A DNA stretch of 64,000 nt from Marinobacterium lacunae (GCF_000705555.1 NZ_JMQN01000048.1:62001-126000); one strand, 5' to 3'. Positions 1-9,475 are shown, counted from the first letter of the stretch. Notes: generated from the letters alone by a model not told the origin. Program-made: numbers and translations.

Positions 1-1
1 G

Positions 2-1270
2 CTGTCTAATATCACCGTGCCATTGCTCGGCTTAGTGGACACTGCCGTGATCGGCCACCTGCCCTCGCCCCACTATCTTGGCGCCGTCGCGGTCGGCGGC
101 ATGATCTTTTCCATACTGTACTGGGCGTTCGGCTTCCTGCGCATGGGCACCACCGGGCTGGTTGCCCAAGCCTCGGGACGGGACGACGGCACCACCGTGC
201 GCACCCTTCTGGCCCAGTCGCTGATTCTGGCGACGCTGATCGGCAGTGCGCTTATTCTGCTGCGCACGCCACTGATCGAGCTGGCACTGACACTGATGGA
301 TCCAGCCGCCGATGTGCTGGCCGAAGCGCGAGAATACAGCGCCATACGGGCTTTCGGGGCACCGGCTGCGCTGTGCAACTACGCCCTGCTGGGCTGGTTT
401 GTGGGCAATCAGAACACCCGAGTCCCCCTCTTGCTGCTCACCTTTGGCAACCTGCTCAACATGCTGCTGGATCTGCTGTTCGTTTATGGATTCGGCATGC
501 ACGCGGCCGGCGTCGCGTTGGGCAGTGCAATCGCCGAATGGTCGTGTCTGCTGCTGGGGCTCTGGTTCTGCCGCCGCATGCTCAGGACCATACCCGGTCA
601 GTGGCAGATAGAGCCACTGAGACGGCTTAAAGCCTATGCGGCCATGATCAACGTAAACCGGTACCTGTTCGTGCGCACGGTAACACTGCTGCTCACCTTT
701 GCATTCTTTACGGCTCAGGGCGCCAAGCAGGGCACCGACATCCTCTCCGCCAATGCCGTATTGCTGAACTTCCTGATTCTCATATCCAATGCGCTGGACG
801 GCTTTGCACACGCCACAGAAGCCCTAAGTGGACGCACACTGGGCAAGCAGGATCAGGTGCGGTTTTATCGCACTGTCGTCAGCGCCGGCATATGGTCTTT
901 GGCCAGTGCGCTGCTACTGACGCTGATCTTTGCTTTCGGCGGCAATCTGATCGTTGCGCTGCTCACCGGTATCGAAAGCGTACGTGAAGAGGCCGCGCGC
1001 TACCTGCCCTGGCTGGTGGCACTGCCACTGATCGGTATCTGGAGCTTTCTACTCGACGGCATTTTTATCGGCACGACTCAGGTCCGGGCGATGCAGAACA
1101 CCATGCTGTTTTCCGTATTCTGCGTCTTCGCACCGATCTGGTGGCTGACCCAGCCGTTGGGAAATCACGGTTTGTGGATTGCATTTTTGAGCTTCTTTGC
1201 CGCTCGGGGGATCAGCGGCGGCTATGTGTACTGGCGTATTAGCCGCGAAAATGGCTGGATGAAGGGGTAA
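2..1270 (+). CDS. MATE-family multidrug exporter, DinF-like (5' partial)
   Basis: This is an inner-membrane cation-coupled exporter of the MATE family. The reading frame is open from base 2, so the true start lies outside the window. The first visible residues (LSNITVPLLGLVDTAVIGHL) match the conserved N-terminal segment of DinF-like MATE proteins, in which the GLVDTAVIGHL motif sits in the first membrane helix. About 422 residues are visible with roughly a dozen hydrophobic segments, close to the usual 440-450, so only about 20 residues should be missing. The drug or metabolite substrate cannot be read from the sequence. The gene ends before a GC-rich hairpin and converges with the yheV-like gene. 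Confidence 0.88.
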   Translation: MSNITVPLLGLVDTAVIGHLPSPHYLGAVAVGGMIFSILYWAFGFLRMGTTGLVAQASGRDDGTTVRTLLAQSLILATLIGSALILLRTPLIELALTLMDPAADVLAEAREYSAIRAFGAPAALCNYALLGWFVGNQNTRVPLLLLTFGNLLNMLLDLLFVYGFGMHAAGVALGSAIAEWSCLLLGLWFCRRMLRTIPGQWQIEPLRRLKAYAAMINVNRYLFVRTVTLLLTFAFFTAQGAKQGTDILSANAVLLNFLILISNALDGFAHATEALSGRTLGKQDQVRFYRTVVSAGIWSLASALLLTLIFAFGGNLIVALLTGIESVREEAARYLPWLVALPLIGIWSFLLDGIFIGTTQVRAMQNTMLFSVFCVFAPIWWLTQPLGNHGLWIAFLSFFAARGISGGYVYWRISRENGWMKG

Positions 1271-1294
1271 CAGATTAGGCTTTATATCTAAGCC

Positions 1295-1324
1295 AGCCGG
1301 TATGTGAACATTTACACACCGGCT
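1295..1324. terminator. Hairpin between the convergent MATE and yheV genes
   Basis: An AGCCGGT arm pairs with ACCGGCT, and most of the internal bases also pair, around a short CAT loop. No clear T-run follows on either strand, so it may be a weak or Rho-assisted terminator shared by the two convergent genes. Confidence 0.4.
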
Positions 1325-1347
1325 AACCCAGACGTAGAGTTATTCGA

Positions 1348-1632
1348 CTAGTGGTCGCGGCGTTTCTGGCCAGGGTTCGGATCGAAGTTGATCACCTGAA
1401 TACTGTCACGCTCCTGCTCAGAGACTGACGGGGCTTTGTCATCCCGCTCCTGATTGACGCGCGTTTGCAGCTCCTCAGGATCGGGCCTGCCATCGAGGCG
1501 CAGCGAGTCTTCAAAACCGCATTTTACGCACTCGCGATACTCTCGCTCTTCATCACGGTACATGCGTACGCAGTCCATCTGCGCACAGCGCGGACAGACA
1601 GCCCCTGCGATAAACCTTTTCGTCACACTCAT
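1348..1632 (-). CDS. yheV: YheV-family putative zinc-ribbon protein
   Basis: A 94-residue protein of the YheV/DUF2387 family, whose function is unknown. Two CxxC pairs (residues 13-16 and 35-38) form a probable zinc ribbon in the first 40 residues, and the acidic hydrophilic tail looks disordered. In many gammaproteobacteria this gene lies directly downstream of prlC. Here it is on the same strand as prlC but separated from it by an alpha/beta-hydrolase gene. The gap to that gene is only 18 bp, so the three are probably co-transcribed. Confidence 0.8.
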   Translation of the reverse strand: MSVTKRFIAGAVCPRCAQMDCVRMYRDEEREYRECVKCGFEDSLRLDGRPDPEELQTRVNQERDDKAPSVSEQERDSIQVINFDPNPGQKRRDH

Positions 1633-1650
1633 GATCTTTCTCCGCGGCTG

Positions 1651-2649
1651 TTACAGACTACGGTCGAAAAAATCCCGGATCTCGCGATTAAGTTCGGTAT
1701 GGAAAACCGCACGGTCGAAACCATCGCTATCGATACACACCATCTGCCAGATACGGGGATTAACCTCTTTCAGCCGAGGGTTACAGGGTACCATAAAAGC
1801 GAAATGCCCGGCGTCTTCGACCCGGTGCAACTGAGCGCCATTGGGCAGATCGCGCGCCAGCGGCACGGCGTTACTCGCATCGGGCACACGCTGATCCAGC
1901 TCACCCGACCAAATCTGAACCGGAACGCTTACCCCTTGCAACCCCTCGCTGTCGAAGGCGAACGCCAAGCCGGGAGCCGCGATGGAGATAGCGCCGATCC
2001 GGCGATCACCAGCAACCGCACCTACAAGCCCTGTCTGCACACTGGGATCAAGATCGTCCAGCACACCTTCACTGCAGATGAACTCGTCCGGTGCCTCATT
2101 GCAGTAGTTTGACGCCTTAACGAAATCAGGTTTGCCACCGGCAGCGACCAATGCGGTGTAGCCGCCAGCCGAGAATCCGTAGACGCCAACGCGGTCAGCA
2201 TCGATACGCGATGCATCCGACCAGCTCTGTAGCATGAAATCCAGCACGCGCGTGATATCCATCGGGCGCGACACCAGCCACCGCGCAGGCGGGGCGCTCT
2301 CATCGTTGCTGTTGTTACCCGGGTGCTCAGGCGCCACCACGACATAACCCGCTTCGGCCAGCGCTAACGCCAGATCGGCATGCCCTCCCATCCAGCCACC
2401 GTAGCCGTGCGATATCACCACCAGCGGACGGTGAGTACCGGCAACCGGCGCATCCAGCGCCAGCGCCTGTCGAAAAGGGGTATTGGCTTGCTCTGGCACC
2501 GGAGTATCCGACGGATACCAGACCCCCAGCGCCATTCCTGCAGCTTCATTGTCCACTATCCGGGTAAAGCCCACGGCACCCGCCGAGGCCGAGACAATAC
2601 ACAATACAAACGTCAGCAGTGCCGCAGCACCCATCCTTCCCTGGTTCAT
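1651..2649 (-). CDS. Secreted alpha/beta-hydrolase, dienelactone-hydrolase / PAF-acetylhydrolase-like
   Basis: A predicted secreted serine esterase or lipase of 332 residues. I place the start at the ATG at 2649 because an AAGGGA Shine-Dalgarno lies about 7 bases upstream; a TTG five codons earlier is less likely. The N-terminus is a signal peptide (hydrophobic stretch ending ASAGA). The fold is shown by the oxyanion-hole region VVISHGYGG, the nucleophile elbow GFSAGG and a late Asp...His pair (SGELDQRV ... DAGHFAF). Two cysteine-containing motifs near the C-terminus suggest an exported, disulphide-bonded protein. The substrate is unknown. It sits between prlC and yheV, which are usually adjacent, so it is an accessory insertion in that operon. 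Confidence 0.78.
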   Translation of the reverse strand: MNQGRMGAAALLTFVLCIVSASAGAVGFTRIVDNEAAGMALGVWYPSDTPVPEQANTPFRQALALDAPVAGTHRPLVVISHGYGGWMGGHADLALALAEAGYVVVAPEHPGNNSNDESAPPARWLVSRPMDITRVLDFMLQSWSDASRIDADRVGVYGFSAGGYTALVAAGGKPDFVKASNYCNEAPDEFICSEGVLDDLDPSVQTGLVGAVAGDRRIGAISIAAPGLAFAFDSEGLQGVSVPVQIWSGELDQRVPDASNAVPLARDLPNGAQLHRVEDAGHFAFMVPCNPRLKEVNPRIWQMVCIDSDGFDRAVFHTELNREIRDFFDRSL

Positions 2650-2697
2650 GCCTATCCCTTTCAATCGTTTGAGTAGCCGGATACACCGCCTGCCGGC

Positions 2698-4731
2698 TTA
2701 TTCAATGCCCGAGTGGCGCAGCAGCGCATCGACCTGTGGCTCACGGCCCCGGAACTCGACAAACAGATCCATCGCTTCTCGCGAGCCGCCCTGCTCAAGT
2801 ATTGCCTGGCGGAAAGCCAGACCGGTTTCGGGATTGAAGATGCCATCCTCCTCGAAACGTGAGAAGGCATCGGCCGAGAGTACTTCAGCCCACTTATAGC
2901 TGTAGTAACCGGCGGCGTAGCCCCCGGCAAAGATATGCGAGAAGCCGTTCTGGAAGCGGTTTTCACGCGGCGGCTGGAAAACCGCCACTTCATTTCTCAC
3001 CTCATCGAGCACCGCCTGAACCTGTGTCCTACCCGGCTCGTATTCGCGGTGCAGTCGAAAATCAAACAGTGAAAACTCCAGCTGACGCAGCATCATCATG
3101 CCGGCCTGGAAATGCTTGGCCGCCAGCATCTTGTCGAGCATCTCCTGGGGTAGCGGCTCGCCGGTTTCATAGTGACCGGAGATCAGCGCCAGCGCCTCCG
3201 GCTCCCAGCACCAGTTCTCGAGGAATTGGCTGGGCAGTTCTACCGCATCCCAGGCCACACCGTTTATGCCGCTGACATCGGCACACTCGATCTTGGTCAA
3301 CATATGGTGCAAACCGTGACCAAATTCATGGAACAGAGTTGTAACCTCATCATGGGTCAGCAACGCCGGATGGTCGGCCGTTGGCGGGGTGAAGTTACAC
3401 ACAAGGTAGGCCACCGGCAGTTGCAGGGAACCATCCGGCAGACGACGGCGTACACGGCAGTCGTCCATCCAGGCTCCTCCGCGCTTTTTGGCCCGTGCAA
3501 AGGGGTCCAGATAGCAGTAGGCGATCGCCTGGCCATCGCGGCTTAAGCGGAACAGGCGTGCATCCTTGTGCCAGCTGTCGAATTCGGTGATCTGTTCGAA
3601 CTGGACGTCGAACAGCCGTCCGACAATCGCAAACAGTCCATCAAGCACCTTGGGCAGCGGGAAATAGGGCCTAAGCGCCTGCTGTGAAATATCAAAGCGC
3701 GCAAGCTTCAACTTTTCGGCGTAGTAGCTGATATCCCAGGCACAGAGCTCGTCCAGACCATCGGTTTCCAGCGCAAACCCTTTCAGCTCCCCCAGCTCAC
3801 GTTCTGCCATCGCCCGGCTCTTGGTCGCCAGATCCTCGATAAATCCAATCACCTGATCGGCAGACTGCGCCATTTTGGTCGCCAGCGAGTAATCGGCGTA
3901 ACTGTCAAAGCCAAGCAGCTTGGCCAGCTCTGTGCGCAGCTCAAGAATCTCGGTCATAACCGCCGAGTTGTCCCACTGGCCCGCTGTCGGTCCCTGATCG
4001 GATGCCCGGGTGCTGTAGGCGCGGTAAAGCTCTTCTCGCAGGCTGCGATCTTCGGCATGGGTCATCACCGCATAATACGACGGGAAATCCAGCGTGATCA
4101 CCCAGCCCTCCAGCTCACGCTCCTGCGCAGCCTCTCGGGCGGCGCTGACCGCGTGTGAGGGCAGTCCCTGGAGCTGCGCCTCGTCGGTGACATGGCGATA
4201 CCAGCCCTGAGTCGCATCGAGTACGTTCTCGGAGAACTTGGTGGTCAGCTCCGACAGCTTCTGCTGTAGCTCGGCATAGCGCTTCTGCTGCTCTGGCGCC
4301 AGCGCGATACCGGACAGCCGGAAATCCCGCAGCGAGTGATCGATCACCGTTTTCTGAGCCTGGGACAGGCCTGCGTAGGCATCGCTTTCCGACAGAGATT
4401 TGAACGCCTGATACAACGCCTGATTCTGGCCAAGCTCAGTCCAGTACTGCGACAGTTTCGGCAGGCAGCGGTTATAGGCTTCGCGCAGCTCGTCGGAGTT
4501 CATCACCGAATTCAGATGCGATACCGGAGACCAGGCCTGGCTCAACTCATCGTTCATCTGTTCAAGCGCACCTACCAGAGATTCCCAGTCCGGTTGCGCT
4601 GTATCCCGCGTCAGCTGGGTTATGCGGTCACGGTTGCGCGCAAGCAGTTCGTCGATTGCCGGCTCCACATGCTCGGGGAGGATACGGCTGAAAGGCGGTA
4701 ACAGATGCTGCTCTAGCAAAGGATTGGACAT
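2698..4731 (-). CDS. prlC: Oligopeptidase A (M3 family zinc metallopeptidase)
   Basis: A cytosolic oligopeptidase that degrades short peptides, including cleaved signal peptides. At 677 residues it has the normal PrlC length. The frame stays open 239 codons further upstream, but the ATG at 4731 has a GGAGG Shine-Dalgarno and gives the family N-terminus MSNPLLEQHLLPPF, so the upstream part is rejected. The zinc site HEFGH is at residues 468-472, preceded by VTTLF, with the downstream glutamate in the ENWCWEPEAL region. It starts divergently from the carbonic-anhydrase-like gene and heads a probable operon with the hydrolase and yheV. Confidence 0.95.
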   Translation of the reverse strand: MSNPLLEQHLLPPFSRILPEHVEPAIDELLARNRDRITQLTRDTAQPDWESLVGALEQMNDELSQAWSPVSHLNSVMNSDELREAYNRCLPKLSQYWTELGQNQALYQAFKSLSESDAYAGLSQAQKTVIDHSLRDFRLSGIALAPEQQKRYAELQQKLSELTTKFSENVLDATQGWYRHVTDEAQLQGLPSHAVSAAREAAQERELEGWVITLDFPSYYAVMTHAEDRSLREELYRAYSTRASDQGPTAGQWDNSAVMTEILELRTELAKLLGFDSYADYSLATKMAQSADQVIGFIEDLATKSRAMAERELGELKGFALETDGLDELCAWDISYYAEKLKLARFDISQQALRPYFPLPKVLDGLFAIVGRLFDVQFEQITEFDSWHKDARLFRLSRDGQAIAYCYLDPFARAKKRGGAWMDDCRVRRRLPDGSLQLPVAYLVCNFTPPTADHPALLTHDEVTTLFHEFGHGLHHMLTKIECADVSGINGVAWDAVELPSQFLENWCWEPEALALISGHYETGEPLPQEMLDKMLAAKHFQAGMMMLRQLEFSLFDFRLHREYEPGRTQVQAVLDEVRNEVAVFQPPRENRFQNGFSHIFAGGYAAGYYSYKWAEVLSADAFSRFEEDGIFNPETGLAFRQAILEQGGSREAMDLFVEFRGREPQVDALLRHSGIE

Positions 4732-4845
4732 GGTATAACACCTCCGGAGTCTGTGCGGGCCGATACCGGAATCAACGGCATCAATGGCTGAATCTAATGC
4801 TATACAATGGAGTCCATCCGGAGCCTTTTCAACAGGAGCGAAAGA

Positions 4846-5394
4846 ATGAAGATCCGCAGCTATCAGGGTATGACGCCAAAACTGGGCGATCGGGTGTTTG
4901 TTGACCCCAGTGCAGTCGTGTTGGGAGACGTTGAGATCGGAGATGATTGCTCCATCTGGCCCCTGGTGGTGATTCGCGGCGACATGCACCGCATACGGAT
5001 TGGCCACTCCACCAGCATTCAGGACGGCTCGGTGCTTCATATCACCCACGCTGGCCCCTACAACCCGGATGGTTTCCCGCTGGAGATCGGCGATCACGTC
5101 ACGGTTGGCCATCAGGCGATGCTGCATGGCTGCAAGATTGGCAGCCGTGTCCTGGTCGGCATGGGCGCCATGGTCATGGATGGTGCCATTGTCGAGGACG
5201 AAGTCATCATCGGCGCAGGCACTTTGGTGCCTCCGGGTAAGCACCTCAAAAGCGGCTACCTTTACGTGGGCCGGCCCGCGAAGCCGCAACGGGAGCTCAC
5301 CGAGAAGGAGCGCAGCTTCTTCACCTATACTGCGAATAATTACGTCAAACTGAAGGACAAGCACCTTCAAGAGGCATGGGCCAGCCTCGACTGA
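4846..5394 (+). CDS. yrdA: Gamma-carbonic anhydrase family hexapeptide protein (YrdA-like)
   Basis: A 182-residue left-handed beta-helix protein of the gamma-carbonic-anhydrase/YrdA family, which binds zinc; enzymatic activity in this subgroup is often weak or unproven. The start at 4846 has an AGGAG Shine-Dalgarno and gives the family N-terminus MKIRSYQG; 13 extra codons upstream are rejected. Hexapeptide repeats run from about residue 15 to 145 (DVEIGDDCSIWPLVVIRGD, ITVGHQAMLHGCKIG). Candidate zinc histidines are in HITHAG, GHQAMLHG. It is divergent from prlC. Confidence 0.9.
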   Translation: MKIRSYQGMTPKLGDRVFVDPSAVVLGDVEIGDDCSIWPLVVIRGDMHRIRIGHSTSIQDGSVLHITHAGPYNPDGFPLEIGDHVTVGHQAMLHGCKIGSRVLVGMGAMVMDGAIVEDEVIIGAGTLVPPGKHLKSGYLYVGRPAKPQRELTEKERSFFTYTANNYVKLKDKHLQEAWASLD

Positions 5395-5610
5395 GTCAAA
5401 TCGGCCGGGGCCTCCACGCCTCGGCCACCACCGTGAACCCCGCGTCAACCGGCTTATCCAGCCTGTAACCCTGTGTCGTTACAATCCCCCTTACCGCTAC
5501 AAACCTCATATAAATTGTGGATTTATATGCAACACGCATTGCTATTGATAACGGTTTTCATTTAGATTAGCGTGTAACGCAATTCGAGACAGGATTAAGG
5601 AGCCCATCGC
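5395..5610. promoter_or_regulatory. Iron-responsive upstream region of the imelysin operon (Fur box and palindrome)
   Basis: The stretch contains a Fur-box-like 15-mer at 5546-5560 (TGATAACGGTTTTCA), matching 12 of the 14 specified bases of the TGATAAT-N-ATTATCA consensus. Just upstream, at 5507-5529, is a perfect 9-bp inverted repeat (CATATAAAT, 5-bp spacer, ATTTATATG) that could be a second operator or the promoter core. The imelysin gene starts 50 bp after the Fur box behind an AAGGAG Shine-Dalgarno. Iron repression through Fur is inferred from the motif and the operon content. Confidence 0.65.
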
Positions 5611-6909
5611 ATGACCCTTCGACGCGCCCTCGGAGCAGGCCTGATCAGCGCCGCACTGTTTGCCCCGCTAACACTGAGCAGTGCCGTTCACGCTGCCACT
5701 GAAGCGCCCACGGCGGACGCTGTGGTCGATCATTACGCGGAGCTTGCTCTGACTGTGTACAGCGACGCACTGACCAGCGCCAACACACTGCATGATGCGG
5801 TCAAAGCGCTGATCGAGAATCCGTCGGAAGAGACGCTCAAGAGCGCCCGAGAGGCGTGGATAGCGGCGCGCGTACCTTACCAGCAGTCAGAAGCTTTCCG
5901 CTTCGGCAACAGCGTAGTCGATGACTGGGAAGGTCGGGTCAACGCCTGGCCGCTGGATGAAGGGCTCATCGATTATGTCGATGCCGACAGCTACGGTGCC
6001 GAGTCCTATGAGAACCCCTTCTACACCGCCAACGTGATAGCCAATCCGTCATTGAAGATCAGTGGCCAGACCATTGATGCAACGACTATTACACCGGAGT
6101 TGATCCAGCAACTGCACGAGATCGATGGCGTCGAGGCCAACGTGGCCAGCGGCTACCATGCCATCGAGTTCCTGCTTTGGGGTCAGGATCTGCACGGAAC
6201 CAAGCCCGGTGCCGGTGAACGACCTTACACGGACTACGCCATCGACAACTGCACAGGCGGCAATTGCGATCGCCGTGGGCAGTACCTGGAAAGTGCCACC
6301 CGCCTGCTGGTTCAAGACCTGCAGGAGATGGTCAACAACTGGAAAGAAGGCGGCGCGGCGCGTGCCGAACTGGAGGCGAAGAGTGCCTCCGAGGGCCTTG
6401 CCAGCATCACCACAGGCATGGGCAGCCTTGCCTACGGTGAGCTCGGCGGCGAGCGCACCAAGCTTGGCCTGATGCTACATGACCCGGAAGAGGAGCACGA
6501 TTGCTTCTCCGACAACACCCACTGGTCGCACTATTACGACGCCAAGGGTATTCAGAACGTTTATCTCGGCCAGTACACACGCATCGACGGCACCGAGGTA
6601 AAAGGTCCGTCTCTGTCCGATCTGGTCAGTGCATCCGACGCTGATCTGGACAAAAAGATGCGCGCGCAGCTCGATAACACTCAAGCAGCAGGCCAGGCGA
6701 TGGTCGACTCCGCCGCCAACGGCGCCCCCTTTGACGTGATGATCGCATCCGGTAACACCGAGGGCGGTCAGCTGGTGCAGAACTTCGTCGACTCTCTGGT
6801 TGCCCAGACCGGCATCACCGAAGAGATCATCGCCGAACTGGCGCTTGGTGACGTTGCCATCGAAGGCTCCGACAGTCTGGACAACCCCTCAGCCGTAGGC
6901 GCTGAATAA
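5611..6909 (+). CDS. Imelysin-family periplasmic protein, IrpA/IcmP-like
   Basis: A 432-residue exported protein of the imelysin family, related to iron-regulated protein IrpA and Pseudomonas IcmP (insulin-cleaving metalloproteinase). Residues 1-28 are a signal peptide ending SAVHA. The family motif GxHxxE is present as GYHAIE, followed by FLLWGQDL. It lies behind a Fur-box-like element and is first in a four-gene run with a di-haem oxidoreductase, a second imelysin and a DUF1513 protein, the same combination as Pseudomonas PA4370-PA4373. A role in periplasmic iron binding or uptake is likely; peptidase activity is uncertain. Confidence 0.85.
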   Translation: MTLRRALGAGLISAALFAPLTLSSAVHAATEAPTADAVVDHYAELALTVYSDALTSANTLHDAVKALIENPSEETLKSAREAWIAARVPYQQSEAFRFGNSVVDDWEGRVNAWPLDEGLIDYVDADSYGAESYENPFYTANVIANPSLKISGQTIDATTITPELIQQLHEIDGVEANVASGYHAIEFLLWGQDLHGTKPGAGERPYTDYAIDNCTGGNCDRRGQYLESATRLLVQDLQEMVNNWKEGGAARAELEAKSASEGLASITTGMGSLAYGELGGERTKLGLMLHDPEEEHDCFSDNTHWSHYYDAKGIQNVYLGQYTRIDGTEVKGPSLSDLVSASDADLDKKMRAQLDNTQAAGQAMVDSAANGAPFDVMIASGNTEGGQLVQNFVDSLVAQTGITEEIIAELALGDVAIEGSDSLDNPSAVGAE

Positions 6910-6914
6910 TCTCG

Positions 6915-8366
6915 ATGGCGTCGCCCGTACTCACTGTACGTACCCCACTCTGCTTCGGCCTGCTCGTACTGATACTCGGTACGCATCAGGCCGAAGCAAC
7001 GCCTTCACACACGGCAGCATCCTTGGCAGCCGGTGGCGATACCACGCTCACCGGCACACCCGGACGCCACCCCTTCTCGCAACCGGCGGCCAATCTGGAT
7101 CTCCAGACCCGCATGTCGTTTGTGCTGGGCGAGGCGATTTTTAACAAGATCTGGGTACCCTCGCCCTCCTCGACCACTGCCAGCGATGGTCTGGGCCCAC
7201 TATACAACGCCCGCTCCTGCGGCCAGTGTCATGTCAACGATGGCAGGGGAAACCCCATCACCGGCAGCGGTGTCAACGCGCTCTCATCGCTGCTCCGGCT
7301 CAGCGTGCCCGCTCACAGCGCCGATCAACACGCCCGTGCCCGCACAGACGGTCTGGTTGGGGACCCGAACTATGGCACCCAGCTGCAGCCCTTCTCCGTC
7401 GCCGGTGTACCCGCCGAAGGCCGCGTTGAAGTCGACTACACCACGCAGCAGGTCAGTCTTGCAGATGGCACGCAGGTTGAGCTCAGAGCCCCCGTGGTCA
7501 GGGTTATCCAGCCAGGTTACGGAGACTTTGATCCTGCCCTGCGCACCTCATTTCGCATAGCACCGCCCATGATCGGACTGGGGCTGCTTGAACGCATCCC
7601 GCAGGCGGATCTCGAACAGCAGGCCGATCCTGAGGATCGCGACGGCGATGGCATATCCGGGCGAATCAACCGTGTATACGACCACCACAACAACAGCTTC
7701 ACAGCCGGTCGCTTCGGCTGGAAAGCCGGGCAACCGACGCTTGCCCAGCAAAATGCCAGCGCCCTGGCCAACGATATCGGTATCGGTAATCCGACCTATG
7801 CTTCTGCATTCGGTAACTGTACCGCCCGCCAAACCGCCTGCCTGAACCGGCCCGATGGCAACACTGCGCAGCAAGGTGGCTTCGAGGCCTCTGAAGAGAT
7901 GATGTCGGTGTTGGCTTTCTACACAGGCCACATCGCCGTTCCCGCGGCACGAGACCGTAACGATCCTCAGGTTAAACTCGGCCGGGAGCTGTTCTCCCGT
8001 GCCGGTTGCGCGGCGTGCCACAGCCCTGTGCAACGCACCGGCGATTCTCCGGACTGGCCTGCTTTGGCGCATCAGCAGTTCCAGCCCTATACCGATCTGC
8101 TGTTGCACGATATGGGCCCGGGTCTGGCTGATCGCCACCAGGAGTTCGAAGCACAAGGCAGTGAGTGGCGCACAGCACCGCTATGGGGGTTGGGTTTGAC
8201 ACGCCAGGTCAGCGACAATGGCTATTTTCTGCATGATGGGCGAGCCCGCACCCTGCTGGAAGCCATACTCTGGCACGGTGGCGAAGCCGAAGCCTCGCGG
8301 AACAACATCATCAATATGAGTCAAAAGGACCGGAATGCACTGATCCGGTTTCTGGAGTCGTTATGA
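6915..8366 (+). CDS. Di-haem oxidoreductase, DUF1111 / cytochrome-c-peroxidase-like
   Basis: A 483-residue exported c-type cytochrome of the DUF1111 ('thiol oxidoreductase-like') family. After a signal peptide (ending AEA, about residue 30) there are two CxxCH haem sites: SCGQCH near residue 100 and GCAACH near residue 365. An acidic DxDxDG-like segment (DPEDRDGDGISG) may bind calcium. It starts only 5 bp after the first imelysin gene and overlaps the next gene by 4 bp, so the genes are translationally coupled. By context it may oxidise or reduce iron handled by the imelysins; this is inference. Confidence 0.85.
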   Translation: MASPVLTVRTPLCFGLLVLILGTHQAEATPSHTAASLAAGGDTTLTGTPGRHPFSQPAANLDLQTRMSFVLGEAIFNKIWVPSPSSTTASDGLGPLYNARSCGQCHVNDGRGNPITGSGVNALSSLLRLSVPAHSADQHARARTDGLVGDPNYGTQLQPFSVAGVPAEGRVEVDYTTQQVSLADGTQVELRAPVVRVIQPGYGDFDPALRTSFRIAPPMIGLGLLERIPQADLEQQADPEDRDGDGISGRINRVYDHHNNSFTAGRFGWKAGQPTLAQQNASALANDIGIGNPTYASAFGNCTARQTACLNRPDGNTAQQGGFEASEEMMSVLAFYTGHIAVPAARDRNDPQVKLGRELFSRAGCAACHSPVQRTGDSPDWPALAHQQFQPYTDLLLHDMGPGLADRHQEFEAQGSEWRTAPLWGLGLTRQVSDNGYFLHDGRARTLLEAILWHGGEAEASRNNIINMSQKDRNALIRFLESL

Positions 8367-9475
8367 AACATGCAATCAATACCAGCCTGCTCCCGACCCT
8401 GGCAGGCGCCAGTGCCATCTTTTTACTGGCGGGTGTCATCCACATCAACCATGCAGCGGCGCAGTCCGCCGACTGGCCAGCCTACAACGCGGAAACACTG
8501 CAGGAGGATATCCTGCCCCGTTATCAACACTTTGCCTCAGAAGCCAGCGAACTGGCCGATGCGGGCACCGCGTTGTGCCAGAAGCCGGACGTGCAATCAC
8601 TTGAGCAGACCCGGGCCGCTTTTCGCAGCACGCTTAATGCCTGGCAGGGGATCTCCCATATCCAGTTCGGTCCGGTCACCTACCTGATGCGAAACTACAG
8701 CATCGAATTCTGGCCCGACCGCAAGAGCATTGGCCGCAAACAGCTGCGTGCCACCCTCGAGCTGCCTGCCGACACGGCTTTCGACGACGAGTTTTTCCAT
8801 CAGGCCAGCGTTTCAATCAAAGGACTCCCCGCCCTTGAACAACTGCTGTACGGCCCTGATGCACTGTCCAGACTACAACAGGAGACGACCTACTGCCGTC
8901 TGACTCAGGCGATCTCCGGCAACATTGCCGACATGGCCAACGGTATCTATCAGGACTGGCAGAAGAACGGCGAACAGTTGCTTGCTGCAAGCAGCGACGG
9001 CGGTGAGGACGAGACCTCAAGTGCAGACATACCGGCCATCAGTACCGATCTGATGAAATCACTGGTTGAGCCCATCGAGCTGATCCGTGACACCAAGCTG
9101 CTCGCGGTCATGGGCAAGGGCCCCGATGCGACCTATCCGCACCGCGCCGAGAATTGGATGAGTGAGCAATCACTTGCCAGTATCCGAGCCAACCTTGATG
9201 CCGCACACGACATGTTCACGGGCAGCACGGCCGGTCTTGCGCAGTTGCTGCGCCAGCGGGGTGAGCCCGACATGGCCAAGGCGATCGAGCAGCAGTTCCA
9301 GTTGATCGACGACCATCTGGAGCCTCTGGGCGACTCACTGACCGCCGCACTGGATAACCACTATGAAGCGCTGAAGTCGATCACCGACTCGCTCAAGGTG
9401 CTCGATGTACTGCTCAACAAGGCGGTACAGTCACTGGATATACAGCTGGGATTCAACAGTCGTGATGGAGATTAA
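8363..9475 (+). CDS. Second imelysin-family periplasmic protein
   Basis: A 370-residue exported protein that resembles the imelysin/EfeO-M75 superfamily, partnered with the first imelysin of the operon. The N-terminus has a hydrophobic signal segment ending AAAQS. Family-like features include the RAAFRSTLNAWQGISHIQFGPV segment near residues 75-100 and GLPALEQLLYG near 153-163, where the canonical GxHxxE is replaced by GLPALE, as is usual in this paralogue group. The start overlaps the di-haem gene by 4 bp (ATGA), and the end overlaps the DUF1513 gene by 11 bp. Iron binding is inferred from the family. Confidence 0.8.
   Translation: MKHAINTSLLPTLAGASAIFLLAGVIHINHAAAQSADWPAYNAETLQEDILPRYQHFASEASELADAGTALCQKPDVQSLEQTRAAFRSTLNAWQGISHIQFGPVTYLMRNYSIEFWPDRKSIGRKQLRATLELPADTAFDDEFFHQASVSIKGLPALEQLLYGPDALSRLQQETTYCRLTQAISGNIADMANGIYQDWQKNGEQLLAASSDGGEDETSSADIPAISTDLMKSLVEPIELIRDTKLLAVMGKGPDATYPHRAENWMSEQSLASIRANLDAAHDMFTGSTAGLAQLLRQRGEPDMAKAIEQQFQLIDDHLEPLGDSLTAALDNHYEALKSITDSLKVLDVLLNKAVQSLDIQLGFNSRDGD

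Noticed and set aside
4732-5448. N-terminal extension of PrlC by 239 residues
   Set aside because: The extension runs antisense through the carbonic-anhydrase-like gene; a strong ribosome site and family start are at 4731.
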